Below, in pieces: positions 17,977-26,861 of a stretch of DNA of 64,000 nucleotides. The stretch lies in contig JAJECK010000102.1 in the NCBI GenBank assembly GCA_022822085.1, positions 19,814 through 83,813 of the forward strand, written 5' to 3'. The position numbers and the translations under genes were made by a program. Source of the DNA: Candidatus Poribacteria bacterium. GTDB lineage: Bacteria > Poribacteria > WGA-4E > WGA-3G. A model generated the notes under the pieces. That model searched no databases and had not been told where the DNA came from. It worked only from the letters and a program-made list of their open reading frames with translations. How positions within the stretch are numbered: position 1 is the stretch's first letter; every line of letters begins with the position of its first letter.

Positions 17977-19089
17977 TTAATCGGTTGATTCACTGTCTTG
18001 GGGTTGTTCAGGTTTTTTGAAAACACTAAATGCATCTTTCAACCTATCCGATATTCCAATTAATTTGAGTTTATATTTCTGGCGTGAACTGAGAACAGGA
18101 TCAGGGGGTAAGATGATTGTGCCACTGGCACTGGGAATCCAACCTTTTCGTTTACCGGTAGGGTCAGCAACAACAAAAAGCCAGTCACTATCAAGATTTA
18201 GATATACATTTAACCAATCATCCTCATATCGGACAGTATACTTTTGTTTAACATCATTCACTTCCCAACTTTTGCCATCTGCAGCAGCAATTAATTTAAC
18301 CTCTTTTGAAAGGGGAATTTTCTTTTTCTCAAAGCCGTCGTAAATATCAGATGTGAATGTACCTTCTTTTAGTGAATCAGCAGATGCAGAATTTACCTTA
18401 AATAGAAGTGTCTCAATAGGGTACTTAGAGTGTTGCGACACAACCAGTTTTTTTCCACTATTCTTTATTTCATAAGACTGCATATAATTTTTATCCTGCA
18501 ATATCCACTGTTTTTCTGCTTTGACAGTTGACAAATCAACATCATTAGAGAGAGAAATCTTATTTGTGGTAAATACATCTTCAAAATTTGGGAGATATAT
18601 GTTGAGATCATTTGCAATTCTCTGCACGATATATCCAGCACCATTTGCATCTCTCACTAACCAATCCTTACCACTAAGCAGAACTTCAACCTTTGGTGAT
18701 TTTGATTTTAATTCTATTCCACCTAATGAATCTTTGAACATCTCTTGCCAGTCAAAGACAGTTTGCAGTTCTTTGTCTAACAAACCAGAAGGGTATTTTG
18801 CCCTTTGGCCCAGACCCACACTGAATAACTTTTCCTGAGACAGGATACTAATGTTTAAGTTACTAAGATACTTCAGATCAACATCAAAACGATATTTGCT
18901 TTCTGTATAGCCAAGCGGTTTTGAGTTGACAGTAGGTCTTCCACGGACTGCAGAGCGCGCCTGGACTTGTAACTTCGGTGGTGGCGTTTCCGCAATCGGT
19001 GGTGCATTCAGAACATAAACGCTAAATAAAAACCCGATGACTATGAGAATAAATAGAACAGTAAGAAATGTCTTAAGAATAATTTTCAT
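17977..19089 (-). CDS. Membrane-anchored protein with repeated beta modules, unknown
   Basis: 370 residues. An N-terminal anchor (LTVLFILIVIGFLFSVYVL) is followed by a Pro-rich linker. Three repeats of about 75 residues are visible by a shared pattern of W, D and a Tyr-x-Val/Leu strand: GKDWLVRDANGAGYIVQRIA, EKQWILQDKNYMQSYEIKN and GKSWEVNDVKQKYTVRYED, each followed by a strand such as LNIYLPN or LNVYLNL. The pattern resembles SH3-like bacterial modules, but the family is not identified. The last domain (WLFVVADPTGKRKGWIPS) looks like an SH3b module. It is transcribed in the same direction as the GT4 gene and could be its partner. Confidence 0.7.
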   Translation of the reverse strand: MKIILKTFLTVLFILIVIGFLFSVYVLNAPPIAETPPPKLQVQARSAVRGRPTVNSKPLGYTESKYRFDVDLKYLSNLNISILSQEKLFSVGLGQRAKYPSGLLDKELQTVFDWQEMFKDSLGGIELKSKSPKVEVLLSGKDWLVRDANGAGYIVQRIANDLNIYLPNFEDVFTTNKISLSNDVDLSTVKAEKQWILQDKNYMQSYEIKNSGKKLVVSQHSKYPIETLLFKVNSASADSLKEGTFTSDIYDGFEKKKIPLSKEVKLIAAADGKSWEVNDVKQKYTVRYEDDWLNVYLNLDSDWLFVVADPTGKRKGWIPSASGTIILPPDPVLSSRQKYKLKLIGISDRLKDAFSVFKKPEQPQDSESTD

Positions 19090-19240
19090 GAATTAATAGA
19101 TGTCTACTGTATACTTGTGATCTTTATATAATCAATATTAATGAAATTGACTTGACATTTTATCTGACTCAAGTCACAATGGTCCGCAATATAAACTTAT
19201 TCCTATTATAACACCATATTCCATTTAAAACAACATCAAA

Positions 19241-20536
19241 ATGCATGATATTAATCCTTTAGCAAGAGAATTAAATAAACAGATTCGGACTACAACACCT
19301 ACGATGTACTCGTTACTTTCAGATTTAGGTAAACGGATCTACTTGCCGAAAGGAATCTTAAGCCAAAGCGCTGAAGCGTCAGTAAATGCACACATTATTA
19401 ACGCAACACGTGCTGTTGCATTAGAAGATAGTCAACTTATGTCCATAAATGCATCACACGAAATGATGTCGAAACTATCCCCCGAGAGTATCTACGGCTA
19501 CCCACCTATTCTCGGAAACACAGAATTACGTAAACAGTGGCAAACTCGTCTACGGACACAAAACCCGTTACTTACTGAAGCACAGATAAGCCTTCCCATT
19601 GTGACAAGTGGGATGACACAAGGTTTCAGTCTACTCGCTGATCTGTTTGTCAATGCAGGTGATACACTCATCCTTTCAGATAAATGTTGGGGAAATTACA
19701 GAATCATTTTTCGGACAAAAACAGGTGCGGTTATCCGAGCATATCCATTCTTCAATTCAGAAATGTGTCTAAATATCAAGGCATTTAGTCAGAGGCTGAT
19801 TGAGAATGAAACCGACAAGGTAGCAATTCTTCTGAATTTTCCTCACAATCCCACAGGATATGCCATTACAAGACATGAAGCACAACAGATTAGCGATGCA
19901 ATTGTATTATGTGCAGAAAATGGATGCAATATCCTTGTTATGGTCGATGATGCTTATGCCGGGTTTTGGTATGATGCGGATGTCCTGCAAGAATCACTTT
20001 TCGGTATGTTAGTCGGATGCCACACAAACGTTGTTACTGTGAAAATTGACGGTGCTACCAAAGAAGAATATGCATGGGGGTTACGGGTTGGATTCCTGAC
20101 ATTTGGATTACCTGAAAATGTGATGCATCCTATTGAGGAAAAACTAAGCGGCTTAATTCGAGCAAACACCTCAGGCGCAGCACAAGTCTCTCAAACACTA
20201 TTGCTTGAAGCGATGAATTCTGCAGATTATGACCAACAGAAACAACGTAACTATGAAACACTAAAAGCACGAGCCATGAAGATTCAACAGATAACACAGG
20301 ACCAACGGTATGAAAATCTGTGGGACGTCTACCCAAGTCATGCAGGTTATTTCATCTGTCTATCTCTAAAATTTGGGAATGCTGAAACTGTTCGCAAAGT
20401 GCTACTCAATGAACATGGCATCGGTACAATTGCACTTAATGGGACCGAGTTGCGTGTAGCGTACTCATGTATTGATTTGGACGATATTGAGATGGTCATC
20501 AATAAGATTGCACAGGTCGTTCAATTGCAAGTTTAA
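19241..20536 (+). CDS. PLP-dependent aminotransferase class I/II
   Basis: 431 residues, fold type I. Visible features: the substrate-loop segment YGYPPILGNTELRKQW, the GMTQGFSLLADLF cofactor segment, NFPHNPTGY with the Asn, MVDDAYAGFWY with the Asp/Tyr pair, the PLP lysine K274 in DGATKEEYAWGLRVGF, and the carboxylate-binding Arg in ELRVAY. Overall form fits the aminotransferase group that includes aspartate- and aromatic-acid enzymes and MalY/PatB-like lyases; the substrate cannot be assigned. It stands alone, and a GATAAGG-type repeat element begins 8 bases after the stop. Confidence 0.87.
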   Translation: MHDINPLARELNKQIRTTTPTMYSLLSDLGKRIYLPKGILSQSAEASVNAHIINATRAVALEDSQLMSINASHEMMSKLSPESIYGYPPILGNTELRKQWQTRLRTQNPLLTEAQISLPIVTSGMTQGFSLLADLFVNAGDTLILSDKCWGNYRIIFRTKTGAVIRAYPFFNSEMCLNIKAFSQRLIENETDKVAILLNFPHNPTGYAITRHEAQQISDAIVLCAENGCNILVMVDDAYAGFWYDADVLQESLFGMLVGCHTNVVTVKIDGATKEEYAWGLRVGFLTFGLPENVMHPIEEKLSGLIRANTSGAAQVSQTLLLEAMNSADYDQQKQRNYETLKARAMKIQQITQDQRYENLWDVYPSHAGYFICLSLKFGNAETVRKVLLNEHGIGTIALNGTELRVAYSCIDLDDIEMVINKIAQVVQLQV

Positions 20537-20544
20537 AAAACATG

Positions 20545-20650
20545 ACTTGCGCATTCCCCTTGATAAGGAGGATTTAGAGGGTTAATAACACCAAAATAAG
20601 GACTTTTATTCACCTAACCCCTTATCAAAAGGGAACGCGTCCATCCTGTA
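20545..20650 (+). repeat. GACGCATTCCCC-type inverted-repeat element after the aminotransferase
   Basis: Begins GACTTGCGCATTCCCC, TTGATAAGGAGGATTTAG, contains CCCCTTATCAAAAGGG and ends GCGTCCATCCTGTA. It belongs to the same family as 26698-26812 and, more loosely, the repeats around the Uma2 gene. It may terminate the aminotransferase transcript. Confidence 0.75.
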
Positions 20651-20894
20651 TATAATATCTCTTTTTTGTACCACAAACTTTATGAAGATTAACTTATTAA
20701 TTGGGTAATTTTCCTTCCGGGCGAGGACAGTTGTACTCCTGCTGGCGAGGTTTCCTAACCTCGCCAGCGGAGGAGGGAAACCTACCTTGTACGGACAAAA
20801 AAGGACCGAATTAATATATTAATCTTCATTTAGTTTGTTGTCTAAAGAACTAAAACCACGGCAACCATCCACGAGACTATAATTATAAAAATGG
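20651..20894 (+). repeat. Unit A of a tandem duplication, interrupted by an ATGAAG element
   Basis: TATAATATCTCTTTTTTGTA through CCACAAACTTT (20651-20681), then an inserted element at 20682-20829, then TTAGTTTG ... ATAATTATAAAAATGGTATA. The same unit follows directly without the insertion at 20895-20999. Confidence 0.88.
20682..20829 (+). mobile_element. ATGAAG-type MITE-like element (148 bp), inserted in a palindrome loop
   Basis: Terminal inverted repeats of about 25 bp: ATGAAGATTAACTTATTAAT at the left and ATTAATATATTAATCTTCAT at the right. The interior holds a GGCGAGG...CCTCGCC hairpin (around 20743-20765). No coding capacity. It interrupts CACAAACTTT|TTAGTTTG. A related 114-bp copy is at 42101-42214. 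Confidence 0.85.
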
Positions 20895-20999
20895 TATAAT
20901 ATCTCTTTTTTGTACCACAAACTTTTAGTTTGTGTTTTAAAGAACTAAAACCATAGCAACCGTCCACGACACAATAATTATAAAAATGGTATAATAATG
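20895..20999 (+). repeat. Unit B of the tandem duplication, uninterrupted
   Basis: Same sequence as unit A around the insertion: TATAATATCTCTTTTTTGTA, CCACAAACTTTTAGTTTGTG, AAAGAACTAAAACCATAGCA, and the end ATAATTATAAAAATGGTATA. It keeps the intact palindrome CACAAACT-TTT-AGTTTGTG, which shows the target before insertion. From here to 21666 I find no supportable gene, only a promoter-like sequence and a GCACAAGTCGTTAT motif near 21272. Confidence 0.88.
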
Positions 21000-21072
21000 T
21001 GATGAAATAGGGGTTGAAAACCCCTCCCACATGAAAAAAAGACTGAATTTTGCATTTTTTTGTTAATTTTAT

Positions 21073-21102
21073 TTGACAAACATACGTATTATGCTGTATA
21101 AC
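21073..21102 (+). promoter_or_regulatory. Isolated promoter-like sequence
   Basis: TTGACA at 21073-21078, an 18-base spacer and TATAAC at 21097-21102. No clear gene starts before 21667, so it may drive a small RNA, a long leader, or the exported-protein gene pair downstream. Confidence 0.45.
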
Positions 21103-21666
21103 ATACACAAATATCATTTTAAGACGAGGGCAGTGTTACACCTAAGTTATGGCTTATAGATGTAAATGATGTAAATGTCCAATATTAAATGTTAAGGTTT
21201 ATCCGGGCGTGGCGGAATAAAGTCAAAATTAAACAGAAACTCGCTTAACGCGCTCATATAGTTATTTGGCACAAGTCGTTATAATACTCAAAATCGTAAA
21301 TTTCGAATGTGGAGACTTGAGATGAATCAGCGACATGCAAACACCGCAATTCAGATTCAGAAAATGCACGCGAAAGGTGTTCATGACGTTTCTATGCTCC
21401 AATTTAACTATAAGTTAATACCCTCCCCCACTTCACATTCGCTAATTTTACCATATTACAATGTCTTATTACAGGAATTCTATGCTGCGATATTTTTGTG
21501 CCCGCACGATATATTTCATCGCGGCTTTTGTTGTTACATAACACATTTTGGGACAAGTGATGCAACTTTTTTGTTTGAAAATAACAGGAGAACAAGGCAA
21601 GGAGCCCCGATAGAAATATGAACGCTACACAACGTACGAGTGTAGCAGACAATAAGGAGGTATAAG

Positions 21667-22413
21667 ATGATTCGCGACATCTTTACTCACAAGTGGACAA
21701 TCGGATCAATGGGAATACTAATTCTTATTGCTGCTGCTTGTTATCTCTACTACCAACAGACCACGGCACATGACAGAGAACAGGCAGCCCAAACCGATAA
21801 ACTGCTGCAAGAGTGGAAAGCTGAAAGAACACCAAAGCCAACCATCAAAGCAGATCAAGAGTCAACCCAAACACCTGCAGAAAGCACAACGCCAACCGCA
21901 GAGAAACAAAAAACCGACATACACGTGACAAAAAATATAGAACCGACACAAACACAAACAGAAGTCACAGCACAAACTGCACAGGTAGTAGATGTGCCAG
22001 TTTCCCCGTACGGCTTTGGTCCCTACCCGAAAATACCAGAGGGTTACTTAGGTGGAGTGGATCCGGATTTCTGGACTTACGATTGGCCTAGAGACATAGA
22101 ATTACTACATCGTGTCCAGATGAAACTATGGGAAGAAGGCAAACCCTCCTATGGTGGAACAATGTCAAGTTCTACGGGCTTGGTTTACCCGACTTTCCCA
22201 AATACGATTATTGTCGAATGGGACACCATAGAGACCCCTTCTGGAACAAGAAGGTATGCAACGAGAACAAGTTGGTGTCCTGAAGCTGAGTCATTCCAGC
22301 GTCAAATGAAAGGAAAAATCATCTATGAAGGTGACTTTCCATCATATCTCAAAATTGTTGAACGTAAAGATGCGGGCATTGATCCGTATGCATTTTTAGA
22401 TTTACCTCGATAA
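21667..22413 (+). CDS. Membrane-anchored protein with a Thr/Glu/Gln-rich linker, unknown
   Basis: 248 residues, not recognised. The start is supported by AAGGAGG directly upstream of ATG 21667. One N-terminal span (WTIGSMGILILIAAACYLYY) is followed by a low-complexity linker of about 75 residues rich in Thr, Gln, Glu and Lys. The C-terminal domain of about 130 residues has conserved-looking aromatic segments: FGPYPKIPEGYLGGVDPDFW, YDWPRDIELLHRVQMKLW and NTIIVEWDTI. A linker between an anchor and a globular domain suggests the domain reaches across the periplasm. It is 14 bases upstream of another exported gene, so they probably form an operon. Confidence 0.72.
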   Translation: MIRDIFTHKWTIGSMGILILIAAACYLYYQQTTAHDREQAAQTDKLLQEWKAERTPKPTIKADQESTQTPAESTTPTAEKQKTDIHVTKNIEPTQTQTEVTAQTAQVVDVPVSPYGFGPYPKIPEGYLGGVDPDFWTYDWPRDIELLHRVQMKLWEEGKPSYGGTMSSSTGLVYPTFPNTIIVEWDTIETPSGTRRYATRTSWCPEAESFQRQMKGKIIYEGDFPSYLKIVERKDAGIDPYAFLDLPR

Positions 22414-22427
22414 AGGAGTTTATTATT

Positions 22428-22925
22428 ATGAAAAGATTGTCTGTTTTTCTCATTATTATATTTACGATTTGTTCTCTTACTATCATAGCACAAGGATATA
22501 ATAACCGTGGTATGTATGAAACCAATGGTCCGCCCTTCAATTCAATAAACCGGTCTGCGTATGATAGTGACGACTCTGGCATAGTGTACAGTGACGCTCA
22601 AACTTCAGCACACGCTGGCTTGTTGTGTCATAGGGTTACATCCCTCAGTAGCGTCAATGCCGTTCGTGATGCGAATCTCTACGGGCAGTATGATGTAAAT
22701 GCACGGCTTAACCATGATTGGGTAGATGAAAAAAGGCGTCGTGATCATGATGCTAATAAGTGGAATACATATCTCAATGAAAGTGCTAATACATGGGACT
22801 CGGATAACGGGGACTTTGATCCATCTGACACCATAGAATATTGTATCGCAGATTGTGTCGCCTTTGCTAAAGACGTTAGGAAACCTGGAATCATATATAG
22901 CACCAATTGTTACATCCCTTGGTAG
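22428..22925 (+). CDS. Secreted protein of unknown function
   Basis: 165 residues with a signal peptide (LSVFLIIIFTICSLTIIAQG). The mature part is polar, rich in Asp, Asn and Ser, with four cysteines (LLCHR, YCIADC, TNCY) that could form disulfides. A repeated Asp-rich run (DSDNGDFDPSDT) could bind divalent metal, but I cannot name a domain. Ribosome site AAAGGAG precedes ATG 22428. It follows the anchored unknown gene by 14 bases. Confidence 0.68.
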   Translation: MKRLSVFLIIIFTICSLTIIAQGYNNRGMYETNGPPFNSINRSAYDSDDSGIVYSDAQTSAHAGLLCHRVTSLSSVNAVRDANLYGQYDVNARLNHDWVDEKRRRDHDANKWNTYLNESANTWDSDNGDFDPSDTIEYCIADCVAFAKDVRKPGIIYSTNCYIPW

Positions 22926-23102
22926 TGTTCATAACTTTCAAACAACAGGCAGATAACGTCAATCGTTATCTGCCTATTTGCTTGCATATTATCACACCAC
23001 TGTCCAACAGACGTGATGAAACTCGGACAACTCTATTTATGCAACTCACGTTATATAGTGGAAACCATAATTACCTTCACACAATTATTATAGTGCAAAT
23101 TT

Positions 23103-23160
23103 TTAGTTGGCGTACGGGACTGCACAGACTAGGAAGTTTATGCAACAACACAGTCCTATA
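23103..23160 (-). repeat. GTACGGGACTGCACAGAC repeat, inverted relative to the 54.6-kb copy
   Basis: GCGTACGGGACTGCACAGAC through CACAGTCC. Its complement matches the region near 54630-54675 (GGACTGTGCTGTCC... AGTCCCGTACGC) over about 50 bases with a few differences. It is one of several repeats filling 22926-24028, where I find no supportable gene. Confidence 0.7.
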
Positions 23161-23183
23161 ATGGAGTTTAAGTTCCAAGGACC

Positions 23184-23310
23184 AAAAGTGTGTATATATT
23201 TTTGGATTTGACTATAAACCTAAACAGCCGGACTGTGCTGTAGTGTGTGCGCAAACTGGAAAGTGGACGGGACAAATGTGTGCAAGTCCTTATAGATTCC
23301 ACTATAAATA
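23184..23310 (+). repeat. Inverted-repeat element ending in CACTATAA
   Basis: Starts GTGTATATATTTTTGGATTT, includes AAACCTAAACAGCCGGACTG and ends GATTCCACTATAAATAAAG. The same pieces, in the same order, occur at 54607-54885, where another repeat has been inserted in the middle. Confidence 0.7.
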
Positions 23311-23334
23311 AAGATAAAAAAATATTTCGGTTCT

Positions 23335-23495
23335 TTCTTTAGTCCCGTCCGGACGATATGTTTATAGAAAAACGTGTCCCGCCCCTCTTTAGTCCCGTCC
23401 GGACGATATCTGTGTGCGGTATTCTATAAACATATCGTCCCTACGGGACTGCTGACACCGTGTTCAGCCATGATCTATAAACATATCGTCCCTAC
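23335..23495 (+). repeat. Four copies of the GTCCGGACGATAT repeat, two in each orientation
   Basis: Forward copies TTTAGTCCCGTCCGGACGAT at 23338 and 23389, followed by ATGTTTATAG in the first; reverse copies CTATAAACATATCGTCCC at 23424 and 23475. Single copies occur at about 13308 (with CCGAACGATATG) and at 28708-28737. It could form long hairpins and may be a degenerate repeat family. Confidence 0.8.
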
Positions 23496-23638
23496 CAAAT
23501 CAACAGGACCAATGCCTTTTTGCCATTCCCCGGGACTGAAGAGCACTTGAAATGTTCCGAATATGCACAATGAAAAAGGACCGATTTAATTACTTAATCT
23601 TCGGACGGGACTAAATCTGGGACAATATCGAACTCCCG

Positions 23639-23697
23639 TTAGTGCCAAAATCTTTACACACCCTGATATGGAGGGTGTGTAAAGATTTTGGCACTAA
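23639..23697 (+). repeat. Perfect 26-bp stem hairpin
   Basis: TTAGTGCCAAAATCTTTACA... pairs with ...TGTAAAGATTTTGGCACTAA over 26 bp with no mismatch, around a 7-base loop GATATGG. A truncated copy of the left arm plus loop is at 23929-23959. A stem this long and perfect is rare unless kept by selection or recent origin. Confidence 0.9.
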
Positions 23698-23747
23698 ACA
23701 TTCAGGACCTTCACCAATAATAGACATTCTCTTAGATTGTGTCAGTT

Positions 23748-23836
23748 GTAGCACATTCTTCCAGATTGTGCTTCTTTGTAGCCAAAAATGTCCTACTTCG
23801 CCGTAGCACATTCTTCCGATTGTGCTTCTTTGTAGC
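23748..23836 (+). repeat. Direct repeat GTAGCACATTCTTCC
   Basis: GTAGCACATTCTTCC(A)GATT then GTGCTTCTTTGTAGC, at 23748-23782 and again at 23803-23836, nearly identical. It lies between the hairpin and the alcohol dehydrogenase gene. Confidence 0.8.
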
Positions 23837-24028
23837 TGATCAAAGTCATATAATGATCCAGAAAACCCTTCCGTGCCAGCTATGTTAACTGGAGCGTCCT
23901 CCGCGTAATCCGAGATTCAGACAAATAGAGTGCCAAAATTTTTACACACCCTGATATGGATAACAGCTTGACCTAATCCTTCACCTATGCTATCTTTAAA
24001 TAGAGTTATATCTATGATGGAGGTAGAT

Positions 24029-25060
24029 ATGAAAGCAGCACAATTCTATGGTGGTCCGGACATCAGAGTAGAAACAGTACCCGATCCGGCACCAACCCCA
24101 GATCAGGTACTCGTCAAAGTAGACGCAGCAGGAATATGCGGTAGCGACCTACACGGATATCACCGACACCCAGAAAAACCGCAATCTCCGCGCATTGGTG
24201 GACATGAGTTAGCAGGTGAAATCATAGAGATAGGCAAAGATGTGACTGAACATAAAGCAGGAACGCGAGTTGCTATTGAACCGATAAGTCCTTGTAATAC
24301 CTGTCCAGAATGTTTGAACGGATACTATAACATCTGTGCTAAATTACGACATGCAGGTGGTGGTTTTGCTGAATATATGGTGGCATCTACATCAAATGCT
24401 TATGTGCTCCCAGATACTGTTTCGGTTGAAGGTGGTGCGTTGGCAGAGGTGTATGCCGTAGCTGTCCATGCCGTCAACAGAGCGACGGTCTCTCCTGGTG
24501 ATAGTGTGGCGATTATTGGTAGTGGTCCGGTTGGTTTGACAATAGCACAGGTTGCGGATGTAGCGGGAGCAACATCCATAGCCGTTTTAGGTAAACCGGA
24601 TGCACCGATACAGATCGCGCAGGAGGCAGTTGGTGCAGTGCCAATAAATGTTGATAAGACTGATGCTGTGGCTGCCATCATGGATTGGAGTGATGGGCGC
24701 GGTGCTGATGTCGTTTTTGAAGCGGTCGGTGGAAAGGCGAATACGTTGGAACGTGCAACTGAAATAGCAGCGAAACGCGGACGTGTCTGCATGGTAGGTG
24801 GACATGGCGCACCACTCACCTTTTCAGAGAGATTCGCACGCAGCAAAGAACTTACTATTGTGTGGTCATTCTGCTACGGGAGGCGAGGTGGTAAAACCGA
24901 ATTTCAGGTTGCGATTGATCTGCTCGCTGCAGGTAAACTTGATCCGAGTCCTTTGGTTACCCACCGTTTCCAGCTGAATGACATTTCCGATGCATTTGCT
25001 GTAGCTGCTGGTCGTGATAAACACGGATCTGTTAAAGTACTTGTCCTACCAAATAATTAA
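24029..25060 (+). CDS. Zinc-dependent medium-chain alcohol dehydrogenase
   Basis: 343 residues. Catalytic zinc ligands C in AAGICGSDLHGYH and the His/Glu of IGGHELAGEI. Structural zinc cysteines are all present in CNTCPECLNGYYNIC. The nucleotide-binding motif GSGPVGL lies at about 165-171. The overall pattern is that of threonine/sorbitol dehydrogenase-like enzymes that oxidise polyols or sugars with NAD. GAGGTAGAT ends just before ATG 24029, so this start is preferred to the frame-open ATGs at 23987, 24014 and 24017. A ThuA gene begins 13 bases after the stop, which suggests carbohydrate use. Confidence 0.9.
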   Translation: MKAAQFYGGPDIRVETVPDPAPTPDQVLVKVDAAGICGSDLHGYHRHPEKPQSPRIGGHELAGEIIEIGKDVTEHKAGTRVAIEPISPCNTCPECLNGYYNICAKLRHAGGGFAEYMVASTSNAYVLPDTVSVEGGALAEVYAVAVHAVNRATVSPGDSVAIIGSGPVGLTIAQVADVAGATSIAVLGKPDAPIQIAQEAVGAVPINVDKTDAVAAIMDWSDGRGADVVFEAVGGKANTLERATEIAAKRGRVCMVGGHGAPLTFSERFARSKELTIVWSFCYGRRGGKTEFQVAIDLLAAGKLDPSPLVTHRFQLNDISDAFAVAAGRDKHGSVKVLVLPNN

Positions 25061-25073
25061 ACGGAGATACTAT

Positions 25074-25709
25074 ATGAATATGCTAAACACACTCATATTT
25101 GTTGGAACAGAAGGTATTTACCATGATCATGAGGGAAATGGTAAATATTTGACTGCAATGCTCAATGAAACAAACGACATCAAAGCGGATTTCTCACGAG
25201 ACTATAATGTGCTTGCTGATGGTCTTGATGCATATCAGGCTGTGCTTTTCTATACAGATGTTGGTGAACTTACATCAGAACAAGAGACAGGTTTGCTCAA
25301 TTATATAAAATCTGGTGGAGGGTTTTTTGGACTGCATACAGCTGCAGCTTCATTTAGAGAATCGGAAGGGTACCACGGCATGCTCAAAGGTTTTTTCAAC
25401 GGACATAGTCCCTATATGGACTTTACCGTTAATGTGAGTGATGCTGATCATCCTATTTCACAAGGATTAGACGACTATGAGGTGAAGGATGAACTCTACT
25501 ATCTAAAACACAACCCCGACACATCACACCATCTGATGCATGCGTACGATCACACAAAGGACGAAACCCACGTTATGGCATTTCATCATACTTACGGTAA
25601 GGGTAGAGTTTTCTATTTCGCACTCGGACACGATATGGTGGTACTTGAGAATCCAAGTTTTCAGGAGGTAATACGTAGAGGTGTGTTGTGGGTTGGAAAT
25701 CGGCTTTGA
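25074..25709 (+). CDS. ThuA-domain protein
   Basis: 211 residues, single-domain glutamine-amidotransferase-like fold. Family blocks: GTEGIYHDHEGNGKYL, AVLFYTDVGELTSEQE, GGGFFGLHTAA with the family's conserved HxA region, DADHPISQGLDDY and GKGRVFYFALGHD near the C-terminus. ThuA proteins are linked to trehalose and related sugar catabolism; the catalytic role is not settled. CGGAGA precedes ATG 25074. It is coupled to the dehydrogenase gene, so both probably serve the same sugar pathway. Confidence 0.87.
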   Translation: MNMLNTLIFVGTEGIYHDHEGNGKYLTAMLNETNDIKADFSRDYNVLADGLDAYQAVLFYTDVGELTSEQETGLLNYIKSGGGFFGLHTAAASFRESEGYHGMLKGFFNGHSPYMDFTVNVSDADHPISQGLDDYEVKDELYYLKHNPDTSHHLMHAYDHTKDETHVMAFHHTYGKGRVFYFALGHDMVVLENPSFQEVIRRGVLWVGNRL

Positions 25710-25729
25710 CCTATACAAACGCGGAATGG

Positions 25730-26653
25730 TTACTGTGCAAGTATTTCAGTTGCAACAGCGATGTCTCTGCGAATTTGCTGGACAAAAGCATGCATATTTG
25801 AGAATTTACGTTCATTACGTATTTTCTCTATAAAACAAATTTCAATAGTTTCTCCGTATACGATTTCGTCAAAATCGAATAAGTGGCTTTCTACTTGGAA
25901 TTTTGTTCCATCAAAAGTCGGTCGTACCCCGATATTCAATACACCATCAAACCATTTATCTGTAAGTTTTGCACGTATTGCATAAACCCCGTTAGGTGGA
26001 CAGATTTGTTCTCCAGGCTCAATATTCGCCGTAGGAAACCCGATTTGTCTACCACGTCCATCACCCCGCACAATAGTACCACTCATTGAATAGTTTCTCC
26101 CTAATAGTTGAGATGCTAAACCGAGGTCCCCCCTTGCTATTGCTTCTCGAATACGGGTACTATGCACAGGAAAACCATTGAGCTGCGTGGGTGGAACAAT
26201 TGTTACGCCAAATCCAGACTGTTGTCCCATAGATTCCAACAACTGCGCATTCCCTTCACGATCCTTACCAAATTGGCATGCGTATCCGACAACCACATGT
26301 TGCGCACGGCACAACTTTCGTAGGATGTTGTCTACAAAGGGAACAGGAGACATGGAAGCAATCTTTTCATTGAAGTTTACGAATATTGCAATGTCAAAGC
26401 CGAGTTGTTCAAGAATTTCAATACGTTTGGGGAGGCACATTAAAACCGGCGGACATTTTTCAGGGGCAAGAAATGAAAGTGGATGCGGATAAAACCCGAA
26501 GAGAACACTATTCAGAGTTTCTGCATCCGCAAGGTCACGCACTGTTTCAAGAACATCTTGGTGACCAATATGTAATCCATCAAATACCCCAAATGTAACC
26601 ACAGCATCACGCGTAAATTCAGGGATAGATTCCAATTTATAAAAGGATTGCAA
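25730..26653 (-). CDS. ribF: Bifunctional riboflavin kinase / FAD synthetase
   Basis: 307 residues, the usual length of RibF. The N-terminal adenylyltransferase domain has the FGVFDGLHIGHQ nucleotide motif and HSTRIREAIARGDL. The C-terminal kinase domain has GRQIGFPTANIEP and the characteristic EIVYGETIEICFIEKIR. It makes FMN from riboflavin and then FAD from FMN. The start is TTG 26653, supported by GGAGAG about 7 bases upstream; no ATG lies near. It is the last gene of the rimP-nusA-infB-rbfA-nrnA-ribF set on the minus strand, as in many bacteria, but truB, often found beside it, is missing. Confidence 0.93.
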   Translation of the reverse strand: MQSFYKLESIPEFTRDAVVTFGVFDGLHIGHQDVLETVRDLADAETLNSVLFGFYPHPLSFLAPEKCPPVLMCLPKRIEILEQLGFDIAIFVNFNEKIASMSPVPFVDNILRKLCRAQHVVVGYACQFGKDREGNAQLLESMGQQSGFGVTIVPPTQLNGFPVHSTRIREAIARGDLGLASQLLGRNYSMSGTIVRGDGRGRQIGFPTANIEPGEQICPPNGVYAIRAKLTDKWFDGVLNIGVRPTFDGTKFQVESHLFDFDEIVYGETIEICFIEKIRNERKFSNMHAFVQQIRRDIAVATEILAQ

Positions 26654-26697
26654 ATTATCTCTCCACGAGTAGTTGTTATTAGAAATTCTATATCGAA

Positions 26698-26812
26698 TAC
26701 GACAGACGCATTCCCCTTGATAAGGGGGATTTAGAGGGTTAAATTTGCTGAAATAACGACTTTTTATGCAAATTCGCTTGTTTTTTGCTCAAGTTGCGTC
26801 CATCCTGTCGAA
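26698..26812 (+). repeat. GACGCATTCCCC-type inverted-repeat element between nrnA and ribF
   Basis: Left end GACAGACGCATTCCCCTTGA, then AAGGGGGATTTAGAGGGTT; right end TTGCGTCCATCCTGTCG. The ends are imperfect inverted repeats. It belongs to the same family as 20545-20650 and interrupts an otherwise conserved operon. Confidence 0.8.
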
Positions 26813-26861
26813 TAGACAAAGATTCGTTGTACTACCCTACATTAGCAATTGTAATGAACGC

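Noticed and set aside
21307..21621. 104-residue open frame in the gap before the anchored unknown protein
   Set aside because: No ribosome site, mixed composition with no conserved pattern, and frame ends in repeat-like sequence.
22907..23161. 84-residue open frame after the secreted protein
   Set aside because: Overlaps the end of a better-supported gene and runs into the repeat cluster.
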